The notes under the pieces: model-generated
Database searches by the model: none
What the model was told of the DNA's origin: nothing
The model's input: the letters and a program-made list of their open reading frames with translations, nothing else
Program-made: the position numbers and the translations under genes
NCBI GenBank assembly: GCA_015057035.1
Contig: SVFC01000001.1
Coordinates: 186,001 to 250,000, forward strand
Direction: 5' to 3'
Origin: Lachnospiraceae bacterium
GTDB lineage: Bacteria; Bacillota; Clostridia; Lachnospirales; Lachnospiraceae
DNA length: 64,000 nt
Part shown: positions 43,830-53,081 of the stretch, one piece after another
How the letters are laid out: the number at the start of each line of letters is the position of its first letter
How positions within the stretch are numbered: position 1 is the stretch's first letter

Positions 43830-45806
43830 ATGCGATACGAAGGTTATTTACCAATTTCAAAAGAAGATATGATAGACCGCGGCATAGACCAATTGGATTT
43901 TGTCTATGTGATTGGTGATGCCTATGTGGATCATCCGTCTTTTGGCCCAGCCATTATTTCAAGAGTGTTGGAATCCCATGGTTATTCTGTAGGTATTATT
44001 TCCCAGCCAGACTGGAAAGATGAGAGTTCTATCTCTATTTTAGGAACCCCACGTCTTGGATTTTTAGTATCTGGTGGTAATATGGACTCCATGGTGAACC
44101 ATTATTCGGTTTCTAAGAAACGTAGAGATATGGATTCCTTTACTCCTGGTGGAGTTATGGGAAAAAGACCAGACTACGCCACAACTGTATATTGCAATCT
44201 GATTCGTCGTACCTATAAAAAGACGCCAATCATTATTGGTGGAATTGAGGCGAGTTTGAGAAGACTTGCGCACTATGATTATTGGTCAAATAAAGTAAAG
44301 CGTTCCATTTTGCTGGATTCAGGTGCAGACCTGATATCTTATGGTATGGGAGAAAGAAGTATTGTTGAGATTGCGGATGCTCTTGCTTCTGGTATTGAAG
44401 TAAAAGACATTACTTTTATTGAAGGAACAGTTTATAAGACAAAAGACAAAGAAAGCATCTATGATGCGATTTTCCTTCCTGAATGGGATGAAATCAAAGA
44501 AGATAAACGTAAATTTGCGGAAAGCTTCTATAAACAGTACTGCAATACGGATCCATTTTCGGGAAAACGTTTGGTAGAAGGTTATGGAACCAACTTTGTG
44601 GTTCAGAATCCTCCACAGAAGCCATTATCCCAGGAAGAAATGGATGCAGTTTATGCACTTCCATATATGAGAAATTATCATCCTTCTTATGAAGAAGCAG
44701 GTGGAGTACCAGCCATTCGAGAGATTAAGTTTTCATTGGTTAGTAACCGTGGTTGTTTTGGTGGATGTAGTTTCTGTGCCCTAACCTTCCATCAGGGAAG
44801 AATTATTCAGACCAGAAGTCATGAGTCCATTATCGAAGAAGCCAAACTTTTGACACAGGACCCTGATTTTAAAGGATATATTCATGATGTTGGTGGTCCA
44901 ACGGCGAATTTCCGTGCACCAGCATGCTCAAAGCAGCTTACAAAAGGGGCCTGTCCAAATAAACAGTGCCTTTTCCCAACACCATGTAAGAACCTTGAAG
45001 TAGATCATAAGGATTATATTGAACTCCTTAGAAAATTACGTGAACTACCTAAAGTTAAGAAGGTGTTTGTTCGTTCAGGTATTCGTTTTGATTACCTTAT
45101 GGCAGACAAAGACAAGACTTTTTTACGTGAATTATGCGAACATCATGTTAGCGGACAACTTAAGGTGGCTCCTGAACATATTTCTAATGCTGTATTACAG
45201 AAACTTGGTAAACCATCTGTAGAGGTTTATAACAAGTTTGTACAGGCCTATAAGGATATGAATAAGAAAATAGGAAAGGAACAGTATCTTGTTCCATATC
45301 TCATGTCTTCTCATCCAGGTTCTACCTTAAAAGAAGCTATTGAACTGGCAGAATATTTGCGTGATTTAGGATATATGCCAGAGCAGGTACAGGATTTCTA
45401 TCCAACACCTTCTACGATTTCTACTTGTATGTATTATACTGGCTTAGATCCAAGGACGATGGAACCTGTGCATATTACAAGCAATCCTCATGAAAAAGCA
45501 ATGCAGCGTGCATTAATCCAGTATCGTAATCCTAAGAACTATGATTTAGTTTATGAAGCTCTGGTTAAGGCTGGAAGAGAGGATTTAATTGGATTTGATA
45601 AGAAGTGCTTGATTAAACCTAGACGTTTCGGAGCAAACGCTGGCGGTGACAAGAATGGTGCTTGGAATAAAGCGGGAAGTGGTTCCAAGAATACTAGCAA
45701 GAATGACGGAAAATCAAGAAACAAAAATGCAGTAAGTAATAAGAACAACTCAACCGAGAAAAAAGGAAAGAAAAAGACGATTCGTAACGTCCACAAGAAG
45801 AAATAA
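43830..45806 (+). CDS. YgiQ family radical SAM protein
   Basis: This is a radical SAM protein of 658 residues of the YgiQ (UPF0313) family, function unknown. The radical SAM motif is [16 protein letters not shown]. The N-terminal domain has [20 protein letters not shown] and [18 protein letters not shown]. The C-terminal end is a lysine- and asparagine-rich tail of about 60 residues that looks disordered. TTAGGAGA precedes the ATG. Its stop overlaps the start of the next gene (TAATG). Confidence 0.92.
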   Translation: MRYEGYLPISKEDMIDRGIDQLDFVYVIGDAYVDHPSFGPAIISRVLESHGYSVGIISQPDWKDESSISILGTPRLGFLVSGGNMDSMVNHYSVSKKRRDMDSFTPGGVMGKRPDYATTVYCNLIRRTYKKTPIIIGGIEASLRRLAHYDYWSNKVKRSILLDSGADLISYGMGERSIVEIADALASGIEVKDITFIEGTVYKTKDKESIYDAIFLPEWDEIKEDKRKFAESFYKQYCNTDPFSGKRLVEGYGTNFVVQNPPQKPLSQEEMDAVYALPYMRNYHPSYEEAGGVPAIREIKFSLVSNRGCFGGCSFCALTFHQGRIIQTRSHESIIEEAKLLTQDPDFKGYIHDVGGPTANFRAPACSKQLTKGACPNKQCLFPTPCKNLEVDHKDYIELLRKLRELPKVKKVFVRSGIRFDYLMADKDKTFLRELCEHHVSGQLKVAPEHISNAVLQKLGKPSVEVYNKFVQAYKDMNKKIGKEQYLVPYLMSSHPGSTLKEAIELAEYLRDLGYMPEQVQDFYPTPSTISTCMYYTGLDPRTMEPVHITSNPHEKAMQRALIQYRNPKNYDLVYEALVKAGREDLIGFDKKCLIKPRRFGANAGGDKNGAWNKAGSGSKNTSKNDGKSRNKNAVSNKNNSTEKKGKKKTIRNVHKKK

Positions 45807-46762
45807 TGAAAGAATTCATCATTCAAAAAAACGAGGAAAATCAAAGATTTGACAAATATTTAAAGAAACTGCTGCCAAATGCAACAACCAGTTTTTTATA
45901 TAAAATGTTGCGTAAGAAAAATATCGTGATCAATAAAAAGAAAGCGGAAGGCAATGAGAAACTGGTGGCGGGAGATGTCATTAGCATCTTTTTAAGTGAT
46001 GAAACCTTTGAGAAGTTCCACGTGAATTTAGAAGAATTGAAAAAAGAATATGAAATACTTAAGACGTTGGGATTAAAAGGTCTTAAAGTTGTTTACGAGG
46101 ATGATCAGATGATTATTGCAGATAAGCCTTACAATATGCTGTCGCAAAAGGCATCTGACAAAGACCTGTCTGCCAATGAATACCTTCTTGGATATATGAT
46201 TAAAAATAACGAACTGTCCTTTGAAGAGTATAAGACATTTCGTCCTTCCGTAGTTAATCGTTTGGATAGAAATACTACGGGGTTGCTTTTGTTTGGAAAG
46301 ACCTTGAATGCCCTTCAGGAATTGGGTGAAAATATTCGAAATCGTTCTATCAAAAAATATTACCGTGCAGTTGTTGCAGGAGAGTTAAAGGAAGAATTGG
46401 AACTAAAAGGGTATCTCCTAAAAGATGAAAAGACCAATAAAGTAACTTATTATGCAGAACAAGTAGATGGCTCTGATTATATTGAAACTGGTGTGAAACC
46501 AATTGTGAGCAAGAATGGTTTAACTCTAGTTGAGATTCATCTAATTACTGGAAAAACTCATCAGATTCGACTTCATTTATCTACCATTGGATATCCAATC
46601 CTGGGTGATATGAAGTATGGAGATGCTCAGGTTAATAAGAAATATTATGAAAGTCATAAAGTAAATCATCAACTGCTGCATGCATATCGCTTGGAGTTTC
46701 CAGATGGACGCGTGTTCCAGGCAGAACCTGCTGCAATATTTCAGAAGCTTATAGGAGAATAA
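45806..46762 (+). CDS. RluA-family 23S rRNA pseudouridine synthase (RluC/RluD-like)
   Basis: This pseudouridine synthase has 318 residues. An N-terminal S4 domain (RFDKYLKKLLPNATTSFLYK) is followed by the RluA catalytic core with VVNRLDRNTTGLLLFGKT, the catalytic aspartate lying in RLDRNTTG, and HLITGKTHQIRLHLSTIGYP. Family members target helix 35 (RluC) or helix 69 (RluD) of 23S rRNA; the target is not certain here. The start overlaps the ygiQ stop, and recU follows after 2 bp. Confidence 0.92.
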   Translation: MKEFIIQKNEENQRFDKYLKKLLPNATTSFLYKMLRKKNIVINKKKAEGNEKLVAGDVISIFLSDETFEKFHVNLEELKKEYEILKTLGLKGLKVVYEDDQMIIADKPYNMLSQKASDKDLSANEYLLGYMIKNNELSFEEYKTFRPSVVNRLDRNTTGLLLFGKTLNALQELGENIRNRSIKKYYRAVVAGELKEELELKGYLLKDEKTNKVTYYAEQVDGSDYIETGVKPIVSKNGLTLVEIHLITGKTHQIRLHLSTIGYPILGDMKYGDAQVNKKYYESHKVNHQLLHAYRLEFPDGRVFQAEPAAIFQKLIGE

Positions 46763-46764
46763 GA

Positions 46765-47307
46765 ATGCCAACTTGGAATTCCAGAGGACTAAGAGGTTCT
46801 ACTTTAGAAGAACTCTTAAACCGGACAAATGAGAAATATTTGCAAAACAATCTGGCGTTAATTCAGAAGATTCCAACTCCAATTACGCCGATTAATATTG
46901 AAAAAGAAACTCGCCACATTACTTTGGCGTATTTTGACCAGAAGAGTACCGTTGACTATATTGGTGTGGTACAGGGGATTCCGGTATGCTTTGACGCAAA
47001 GGAGTGCCATACGGATACGTTTCCACTAGCCAATATTCATGAGCATCAGGTCGCTTTTATGGAGAATTTTGAAAAACAGGATGGCGTGGCATTTATCCTG
47101 ATTTCCTTTACCCACAGGAATGAATTTTACTATTTGAGATTTCGTGAACTTATAGAATTTTGGAACCGGGCAAAGGAAGGTGGCAGAAAGAGTTTTCGTT
47201 ATGAAGAACTAAGCCAAGAGTTCTTTTTGAAGGAAAAACCGGGAATATTTATCCCGTATTTGGAGGCCATCCAATTAGATTTAGACAATAGAATACAGAA
47301 CGAATAA
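46765..47307 (+). CDS. recU: Holliday junction resolvase RecU
   Basis: RecU cuts four-way DNA junctions in Firmicutes, acting after RuvAB. The 180-residue protein has NSRGLRGSTLEELLNRTNEK at the N-terminus, the metal-binding segment STVDYIGVVQGIPVCFDAKE (Asp, then Glu-x-Lys-like DAKEC), and HEHQVAFMENFEKQDGVAFI. It lies 2 bp after the RluA-type gene. The ruvAB genes are 33 kb away in this window. Confidence 0.9.
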   Translation: MPTWNSRGLRGSTLEELLNRTNEKYLQNNLALIQKIPTPITPINIEKETRHITLAYFDQKSTVDYIGVVQGIPVCFDAKECHTDTFPLANIHEHQVAFMENFEKQDGVAFILISFTHRNEFYYLRFRELIEFWNRAKEGGRKSFRYEELSQEFFLKEKPGIFIPYLEAIQLDLDNRIQNE

Positions 47308-47338
47308 CAGCTATAACTAATAAACATAAGACTTTTCG

Positions 47339-47367
47339 TTGACAATAATGTATAGTTATCTTATAAT
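47339..47367 (+). promoter_or_regulatory. Consensus promoter of the his operon
   Basis: TTGACA (47339-47344), 17 bases, TATAAT (47362-47367): perfect housekeeping consensus, 52 bases before the hisZG start. No T-box element (the conserved GGUGGNACCGCG-like motif) is seen in the short leader. Confidence 0.85.
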
Positions 47368-47380
47368 AGTTATAATTTCA

Positions 47381-47400
47381 TATGGTAGCACATTACCATA
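47381..47400. promoter_or_regulatory. Inverted repeat in the his leader
   Basis: TATGGTA, six bases, TACCATA: a perfect 7-bp palindrome from about +7 to +26 relative to the likely start of transcription. It is placed well for a repressor operator. No known regulator is recognised. Confidence 0.45.
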
Positions 47401-47418
47401 CTAAAGTGAGGTTCAGTT

Positions 47419-49059
47419 ATGAAGAGTAGATTACTACATACTCCAGACGGAGTTCGAGACCTTTACAATGGCGAATATAAGAGAAAATTATTGATTCAGG
47501 AACAGTTACATAACGTGTTTATGAGTTATGGCTGTTTTGATATACAGACACCAACATTTGAGTACTTTGATGTGTTTAGTAACCAGGTGGGGACCACACC
47601 TTCTAAGGATTTGTTTAAGTTCTTTGATAAAGAGGGAAATACGGTGGTACTTCGTCCTGACTTTACACCATCCATTGCAAGATGCGTGGCAAAATACTAT
47701 GCACCGGAAGAAGAACCAGTAAAGCTATGCTATATGGGCAACACATTTATCAATTCTTCGGATTATCAGGGACGTTTAAAGGAGTCCACCCAGTGTGGTG
47801 TGGAATTTTTAGGGGATGGTACAGCAGAGGCAGATGCGCAGATGCTGTCTATGGTAGTTGACTCTTTAAAGGCCATTGGATTAGAAAACTTTCAGATATC
47901 TGTAGGACATGCAGGATTTTTCAATGCACTATTGGAAGAGGGAAAAGTAACCAAGGAGCAGGAAAATCAGCTTCGCGAATTGCTTGCCAATAAAAACTTC
48001 CTTGGCGTAGAGGCGTTTATTGAGAACTTAGAAGTATCTGATGATATCAAACAACTCTTTGCATTACTTGCTAAGTTTGATACTTCGTCTGAAGATATTA
48101 AGAAGGCACGTATTTGGGCGACACAATATCCAAAACTGGCAGCAACTGTTGCTAATTTAGAAGCTCTTAATAGTGCGTTACAGGAAAAGGAGATTGCACA
48201 GTTTATTTCCTTTGAACTCGGCAAGATTAGTGTCTATGAGTATTATACAGGCATTATTTTTGCAGGATATACCTTTGGACATGGAGAGCCAATTGTAAAA
48301 GGTGGTCGTTATGATAAGCTGTTAAGCCACTTTGGAAAAGATGCACCTGCCATTGGATTTGCCTTTGTGGTAGACCAGTTATTGGCAGCAATTAAGGAAA
48401 ATGCTAAAACAAAGGAACAAGGCAAATACATAACCTTCGCCCTTGGAAAAGGTCGATTGGCAAAGAAAACCCTTAAGATTTTTGAACAGATTGGCATTAC
48501 ATGCGAAGAAATCTATGATCCAGATACCAGAAAACTTATATTTGTAAATGAAGATTTGAAACTTCGTTTCTTCTTGGCAAAAGGTCCAGATGTTCCAACC
48601 TATGTAGAACATGGAGCGGCTGATATCGGTATTGTTGGAAAAGATACGATTTTGGAAGAAGGAAGAAATGTATATGAAGTACTGGATTTGGGATTTGGTA
48701 ATTGTCGTATGTGCATCTGTGGTCCAGAATCAGCAAAGGAACTGTTACAGCATCAGGAACAGATTCGTGTAGCAACTAAGTATCCACAGATTGCAAAGGA
48801 ATATTTCTATAATGAAAAAAATCAGACTGTGGAGATTATTAAATTAAATGGTTCGATTGAACTTGCTCCAATTGTGGGATTGTCTGATGTTATCTGTGAC
48901 ATTGTAGAAACAGGTGCAACCTTACGTGAAAATGGTTTGGTAGTATTGGAAGAAGTTTGTAATTTATCAGCACGTATGATTGTAAATCAGGTAAGCATGA
49001 AAATGCAGAATGAACGCATTACAAAACTGATTCGAGATTTAAAAAATGTTCTGTCATAG
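47419..49059 (+). CDS. hisZG: HisZ-HisG fusion: ATP phosphoribosyltransferase regulatory plus catalytic subunit
   Basis: One uninterrupted frame of 546 residues joins two normally separate proteins. Residues 1 to about 330 are HisZ, a histidyl-tRNA synthetase-like regulatory subunit (LLHTPDGVRDLYNGEYKRK, VVLRPDFTPSIARCV, GGRYDKLLSHFG near 295-306). Residues about 336-546 are the short form of HisG (YITFALGKGRLAKKTLKIFE, ADIGIVGKDTILEEGRNVYE, VCDIVETGATL-like region). HisG makes phosphoribosyl-ATP from ATP and PRPP, the first step of histidine synthesis, and the short form needs HisZ. The linker is about 8 residues. AAGTGAGG precedes the ATG. It is the first gene of the his operon. Confidence 0.92.
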   Translation: MKSRLLHTPDGVRDLYNGEYKRKLLIQEQLHNVFMSYGCFDIQTPTFEYFDVFSNQVGTTPSKDLFKFFDKEGNTVVLRPDFTPSIARCVAKYYAPEEEPVKLCYMGNTFINSSDYQGRLKESTQCGVEFLGDGTAEADAQMLSMVVDSLKAIGLENFQISVGHAGFFNALLEEGKVTKEQENQLRELLANKNFLGVEAFIENLEVSDDIKQLFALLAKFDTSSEDIKKARIWATQYPKLAATVANLEALNSALQEKEIAQFISFELGKISVYEYYTGIIFAGYTFGHGEPIVKGGRYDKLLSHFGKDAPAIGFAFVVDQLLAAIKENAKTKEQGKYITFALGKGRLAKKTLKIFEQIGITCEEIYDPDTRKLIFVNEDLKLRFFLAKGPDVPTYVEHGAADIGIVGKDTILEEGRNVYEVLDLGFGNCRMCICGPESAKELLQHQEQIRVATKYPQIAKEYFYNEKNQTVEIIKLNGSIELAPIVGLSDVICDIVETGATLRENGLVVLEEVCNLSARMIVNQVSMKMQNERITKLIRDLKNVLS

Positions 49060-49089
49060 AAGTTGAAATTGTATTATGAGGTAAGCAAT

Positions 49090-50379
49090 ATGAGAATTCT
49101 TTCACTTAATAAAGAAACAAAAAATGATTTGTTGGAGAGTCTGCTGAAAAGAAGCCCAAATCACTACGGGGAATACGAAGGCAGAGTAAACGAAATCGTG
49201 AATGCAGTTCGAGAAAAGAAGGATGCGGCCCTTTTTGAATATACAGAGAAATTTGATGGTGCCAAGATTGATAAGAATACGATTCTTGTAACCGAAGAGG
49301 AAATCGAAGAAGCCTATGGATTGGTGGAGGAGCGTTTGTTGAACGTAATTCGCAAATCTCTGGTAAACATTCGTAAATATCATGAGAAACAGCTCCAAAA
49401 TTCCTGGTTTACTTCAGAAGAAGGGGTTATCCTTGGACAAAAGGTAACACCTGTGGATGTGGCTGGAGTATATGTGCCAGGTGGTAAAGCGGTGTATCCA
49501 TCTTCCGTTCTTATGAACGTGCTTCCAGCGAAGGTGGCTGGAGTGCGTAAGATTGTTATGACAACACCTCCTGGAAAGGATGGTAAAGTATGTCCTACCA
49601 CTTTGGTAGCAGCAAAAGAAGCTGGCGTGGATGAAATCTATAAGGTAGGTGGTGCTCAGGCGATTGCAGCCATGGCTTTTGGTACAGAAAGTGTACCTAA
49701 GGTAGATAAAATTGTAGGTCCAGGGAATATATACGTGGCTTTGGCGAAAAAGGCTGTATTTGGTTATGTAAGCATTGATTCTATTGCGGGACCAAGTGAA
49801 ATCCTTGTTTTAGCAGATGAGACTGCAAATCCAAGATTTGTTGCGGCAGACTTGTTATCTCAGGCGGAACATGATGAACTGGCTTCGGCAATTTTAATCA
49901 CTACAAGTCAGGAACTGGCAGAAAAGGTATCTGTAGAAGTAGATAAATTTGTAGAACAGTTATCAAGAAAAGAAATTATCACAAAATCTTTGGATAACTA
50001 TGGTTATATTCTTGTGGCAGAAAATATGGAAGATGCCATTGACGCCACCAATGAGATTGCTTCAGAACATTTGGAAGTTGTAACCAAGAATCCATTTGAT
50101 ACTATGACTAAAATTCGTAATGCAGGTGCAATTTTCCTTGGAGAATATTCATCGGAACCATTAGGAGATTACTTTGCTGGTCCAAACCACGTGCTTCCTA
50201 CCAATGGAACTGCCAAATTCTTCTCGCCACTTAGTGTGGACGATTTTATTAAGAAATCTAGCATTATCTCTTATTCAAGAGAGGCGCTGGAAGCAGTATA
50301 TCAGGATATTGTAACTTTTGCAGAATGCGAACAGCTAACGGCACATGCCAACTCTATTCGTGTTCGTTTTGAGGAATAA
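49090..50379 (+). CDS. hisD: Histidinol dehydrogenase HisD
   Basis: HisD performs the last two steps of histidine synthesis, oxidising histidinol to histidine with 2 NAD+. The ATG at 49090 (MRILSLNKETKND) has TGAGGT 7 bases upstream, against a TTG at 49063 with none. In its 429 residues are VDVAGVYVPGGKAVYPSSV, KVGGAQAIAAMAFGTESVP, DSIAGPSEILVLADE, LSQAEHDELASAILIT and GPNHVLPTNGTAKFFSPLS with the zinc and catalytic residues. It lies 30 bp after hisZG. Confidence 0.95.
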   Translation: MRILSLNKETKNDLLESLLKRSPNHYGEYEGRVNEIVNAVREKKDAALFEYTEKFDGAKIDKNTILVTEEEIEEAYGLVEERLLNVIRKSLVNIRKYHEKQLQNSWFTSEEGVILGQKVTPVDVAGVYVPGGKAVYPSSVLMNVLPAKVAGVRKIVMTTPPGKDGKVCPTTLVAAKEAGVDEIYKVGGAQAIAAMAFGTESVPKVDKIVGPGNIYVALAKKAVFGYVSIDSIAGPSEILVLADETANPRFVAADLLSQAEHDELASAILITTSQELAEKVSVEVDKFVEQLSRKEIITKSLDNYGYILVAENMEDAIDATNEIASEHLEVVTKNPFDTMTKIRNAGAIFLGEYSSEPLGDYFAGPNHVLPTNGTAKFFSPLSVDDFIKKSSIISYSREALEAVYQDIVTFAECEQLTAHANSIRVRFEE

Positions 50380-50425
50380 GAAATAGTAAAATTTTAGTTA
50401 AAACTATAAAAAAAGACACATGAGT

Positions 50426-50454
50426 TTGAATTTGTCTGCTAAATGAAGTATAAT
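50426..50454 (+). promoter_or_regulatory. Possible internal promoter for hisB
   Basis: TTGAAT (50426-50431), 17 bases, TATAAT (50449-50454), in the 105-bp gap between hisD and hisB. It would give separate transcription of hisB and the HisIE gene. Confidence 0.5.
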
Positions 50455-50484
50455 GACAAATTGGGAATTCGTAAGGAGAGAATT

Positions 50485-51075
50485 ATGTCTGAAAGAATTT
50501 CGATCATTAATAGAAAAACAAAGGAAACAGATATTACTGCAAAATTCGTAATTGACGGTTCAGGTGCATCAGAAGTATCTACTGGTATTGGATTTTTTGA
50601 TCATATGTTAGAAGGGTTTGCAAAACATGGCTTTTTTGATTTGAACCTGGAAGGTGACGGAGATTTAGAAGTAGATACCCATCACACCGTAGAAGACTGT
50701 GGAATTGTGCTTGGTCAGGCGATTAAAGAAGCGGTTGGCGACAAAAAGGGTATCAAACGCTATGGAAGTTTTATTCTTCCAATGGATGAAAGTTTGGTTC
50801 TTTGTGCAGTAGACCTCTGTGGCAGACCATATCTGTCCATGGATGATGTTTTCACAGTAGAACGAATCGGTGATTTGGAAACAGAGATGATTCGCGAGTT
50901 TTTCTATGCAGTATCATATTCAGCAGGCATGAATCTACATATCAAGGTTTTAACAACGGGGAATAATCATCACATGGCTGAAGCGATGTTTAAAGCATTT
51001 GCAAAAGCTTTGGATGAAGCGACAACAGTAGATCCGCGGATTTCTGACATTTTGTCGACGAAAGGAAGTTTGTAA
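50485..51075 (+). CDS. hisB: Imidazoleglycerol-phosphate dehydratase HisB
   Basis: HisB is the manganese-dependent dehydratase of the histidine pathway, single-function form without the phosphatase domain, in 196 residues. The start ATG at 50485 (MSERISIINRKTKE) has AAGGAGAG upstream; a frame open to 50443 overlaps the internal promoter. Motifs are GIGFFDHMLEGFAKHG, DLEVDTHHTVEDCGIVLG and TGNNHHMAEAMFKAFAKAL. Its stop overlaps the next start (TAATGG). Confidence 0.95.
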   Translation: MSERISIINRKTKETDITAKFVIDGSGASEVSTGIGFFDHMLEGFAKHGFFDLNLEGDGDLEVDTHHTVEDCGIVLGQAIKEAVGDKKGIKRYGSFILPMDESLVLCAVDLCGRPYLSMDDVFTVERIGDLETEMIREFFYAVSYSAGMNLHIKVLTTGNNHHMAEAMFKAFAKALDEATTVDPRISDILSTKGSL

Positions 51076-52355
51076 TGGAAACAAAAAACATTGTTGCCTC
51101 CATTTATTTAAAGGATGGCAAGGCTGTGAAGTCTCTGAATGATTTTACAGAAATCGAAAATGTGTATGACCTTTGTCAGATGTACAATGACAGTGGTATT
51201 GATAAAATACTCATTTTCGACTTATCTACTAGCGATGAAGAGCATGAAAAAAACATAAATACCATCAAAAACATCAACCGCAATCTTGAAATCAAGGTTT
51301 GTGCGGGTGGTAACATTAACCGCCTCGAAGATATTAAGAAATTACTTTATGCAGGATGTATGCAGGTTATGTTAAACGCAGCAAAACCAAGCAGTCTTCA
51401 GTTGGCAGAAGAAGCAAGTGCAAGATTCGGAAAGGATAGAATCTTGGTGTCTGTCCATAATGTAGACTTTATCTATAAGCATAAAACAGATATTGAGGAT
51501 ACTTTCCATGAATTGTTTATTTTAGATCCAGCCATTATTGATAGCATTGAGCATCTTACAACAGTTCCATATGTAGTTAAGATGGATGAATATGATTATA
51601 ATCAGATGCTTGCTTACTTAAGCAGTGAAAAGATTCGTGGTATTGCAGGTCCTTTTATTAACGATCCTAAGATGGACGTTATGAAATTGAAATCTAAATT
51701 ATCTTTGGATGGCATTAAAATGGATAACTTTGCACCAGATTTAAAATGGTGTGATTTAAAACCTAATGCAGATGGACTGATTCCGGTTGTGGTTCAGGAC
51801 TATCGTACAGATGAGGTGTTGATGCTTGCTTATATGAACCAGGAATCTTTCAATATGACTATTAACAGTGGTCGTATGACGTATTTCAGCCGAAGCCGTC
51901 AGGAACTCTGGATGAAAGGCGAGACATCTGGACATTATCAGTATGTTAAGGCATTGACTGCAGATTGTGATTACGACACAATTCTTGCAAAAGTTTCCCA
52001 GGTCGGTGTGGCTTGCCATACTGGAAATAAGACCTGTTTCTTCAACAATATTGTGAAAAAAGAGTACATCGAGAAGAATCCGCTTAAGGTTTTGGAAGAT
52101 GTATATGCAATCATTGCGGATCGCAAGGAAAATCCAAAGGAAGGTTCTTATACCAATTATCTTTTCGATAAAGGAACCGATAAGATTCTGAAGAAACTTG
52201 GCGAAGAATGTACGGAAATTGTAATTGCGGCCAAGAACCCAGACCCTGAAGAAATCAAATACGAGATTTCTGATTTCCTGTATCACTGTATGGTGCTTAT
52301 GGTTGAAAAAGGTGTTACTTGGGAAGAAATTACCCAGGAATTGTCACAGAGATAG
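51075..52355 (+). CDS. hisIE: HisF/HisA-like domain fused to HisI-HisE
   Basis: Three domains lie in one 426-residue chain. Residues 1 to about 215 resemble the HisF/HisA barrel (SIYLKDGKAVKSLNDFTEIE, IKVCAGGNINRLEDIKKLLY, GCMQVMLNAA), but the two catalytic aspartates are replaced: Tyr11 stands in the CLDVKDG position and His128 in the second (VSVHNVD). Residues about 235-325 are HisI, phosphoribosyl-AMP cyclohydrolase, with zinc cysteines 298, 314 and 321 (DCDYD, ACHTGNKTCFF). Residues about 335-426 are HisE, phosphoribosyl-ATP pyrophosphatase (KLGEECTEIVIAAKN). So steps 2 and 3 are likely active; the barrel is probably structural or regulatory. The start codon overlaps hisB. Confidence 0.9.
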   Translation: METKNIVASIYLKDGKAVKSLNDFTEIENVYDLCQMYNDSGIDKILIFDLSTSDEEHEKNINTIKNINRNLEIKVCAGGNINRLEDIKKLLYAGCMQVMLNAAKPSSLQLAEEASARFGKDRILVSVHNVDFIYKHKTDIEDTFHELFILDPAIIDSIEHLTTVPYVVKMDEYDYNQMLAYLSSEKIRGIAGPFINDPKMDVMKLKSKLSLDGIKMDNFAPDLKWCDLKPNADGLIPVVVQDYRTDEVLMLAYMNQESFNMTINSGRMTYFSRSRQELWMKGETSGHYQYVKALTADCDYDTILAKVSQVGVACHTGNKTCFFNNIVKKEYIEKNPLKVLEDVYAIIADRKENPKEGSYTNYLFDKGTDKILKKLGEECTEIVIAAKNPDPEEIKYEISDFLYHCMVLMVEKGVTWEEITQELSQR

Positions 52356-52411
52356 GTTTTTGAGGACACAATCTTGTTAAAAGAAAATTAAGAATTTCAT
52401 AAAGACTTATT

Positions 52412-52454
52412 AAAACCTCCTTGATATAATTGATTTATAAGAAAGGGGGTTTTT
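52412..52454 (+). promoter_or_regulatory. Hairpin after the his operon that covers the next ribosome site
   Basis: AAAACCTCCTT (52412-52422) can pair with AAGGGGGTTTT (52443-52453, one T-G pair) across a 20-base loop, followed by one further T. The right arm contains the ribosome site of the gene at 52458. The loop holds a -10 box, so transcripts begun there would lack the left arm. Confidence 0.5.
52422..52430 (+). promoter_or_regulatory. Extended -10 promoter element for the membrane-protein gene
   Basis: TGATATAAT (52422-52430) is a full extended -10 element. No -35 box is clear 17 bases upstream. It lies 28 bases before the ATG at 52458. Confidence 0.45.
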
Positions 52455-52457
52455 CTT

Positions 52458-52961
52458 ATGGGTAAAGAACTAGGTTTAAAGGAACTGATGATGGAAGCTG
52501 CTTGTACCAAGCTTGCATATACTCTGATACCTAATCTAGGGTTTATGGGTTTTATGACATGGATTTTTTCATTGGTTGCCTTAATTGGTGCGATAATCGG
52601 TGGTAATGGTTCTACTTCGGAATTTTCATTTTATAAGCTTTGGTCAAATGGAGTTCCGTGTATTGTGGTTGTAGTAAACATTCTATCCGTAATAAAAAAT
52701 TTTATATTTGCCAATGTGAAAAAACCTAAGTTGATAAAAGGAATTTTATTTACCAATTATTTCGATGAAGCGGTTGGGGTAGTTGGAATTGTATATTGTG
52801 TTTGGTTTGTTGTAGAGTTATTGCGTAGATCAGCCTTTCATTGGGGTTTTTTATTTATATTTTTGTTTTTTGGCTTAATTGCTGGATGTTTGTTGGCTTC
52901 CTTTGTTAAATCAATGAAGTGGAATAATAAAATCTTTAAAACATGCAATGAGATGTTGTGA
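52458..52961 (+). CDS. Hypothetical four-helix membrane protein
   Basis: No family recognised. The 167-residue protein has about four hydrophobic segments: FMGFMTWIFSLVALIGAIIG (about 29-48), VPCIVVVVNILSVIKNFIF, VGVVGIVYCVWFVVELL and WGFLFIFLFFGLIAGCLLA. The tail is basic. AAAGGGGG lies 8 bases before the ATG and can be masked by the hairpin described above. Base use resembles its neighbours. It is bounded by a terminator downstream. Confidence 0.75.
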   Translation: MGKELGLKELMMEAACTKLAYTLIPNLGFMGFMTWIFSLVALIGAIIGGNGSTSEFSFYKLWSNGVPCIVVVVNILSVIKNFIFANVKKPKLIKGILFTNYFDEAVGVVGIVYCVWFVVELLRRSAFHWGFLFIFLFFGLIAGCLLASFVKSMKWNNKIFKTCNEML

Positions 52962-52984
52962 GAGAAGAACCGAATATTTAATAG

Positions 52985-53013
52985 AAAAACCACAGAAATC
53001 TGTGGTTTTTTTC
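52985..53013 (+). terminator. Terminator after the membrane-protein gene
   Basis: AACCACAG, loop AAAT, CTGTGGTT (52988-53007), with T5 following. The same stem recurs after the chemotaxis gene at 60226. Confidence 0.8.
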
Positions 53014-53081
53014 TATGTTTTCCTTTATAATATTATGGGTATGTTTTGTAACATATAAAAAGAAAAATAGGAGATATAACT

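Noticed and set aside
47300-47419. T-box riboswitch before the histidine operon
   Set aside because: The leader after the consensus promoter is only about 45 bases and has no conserved T-box sequence or terminator/antiterminator pair.
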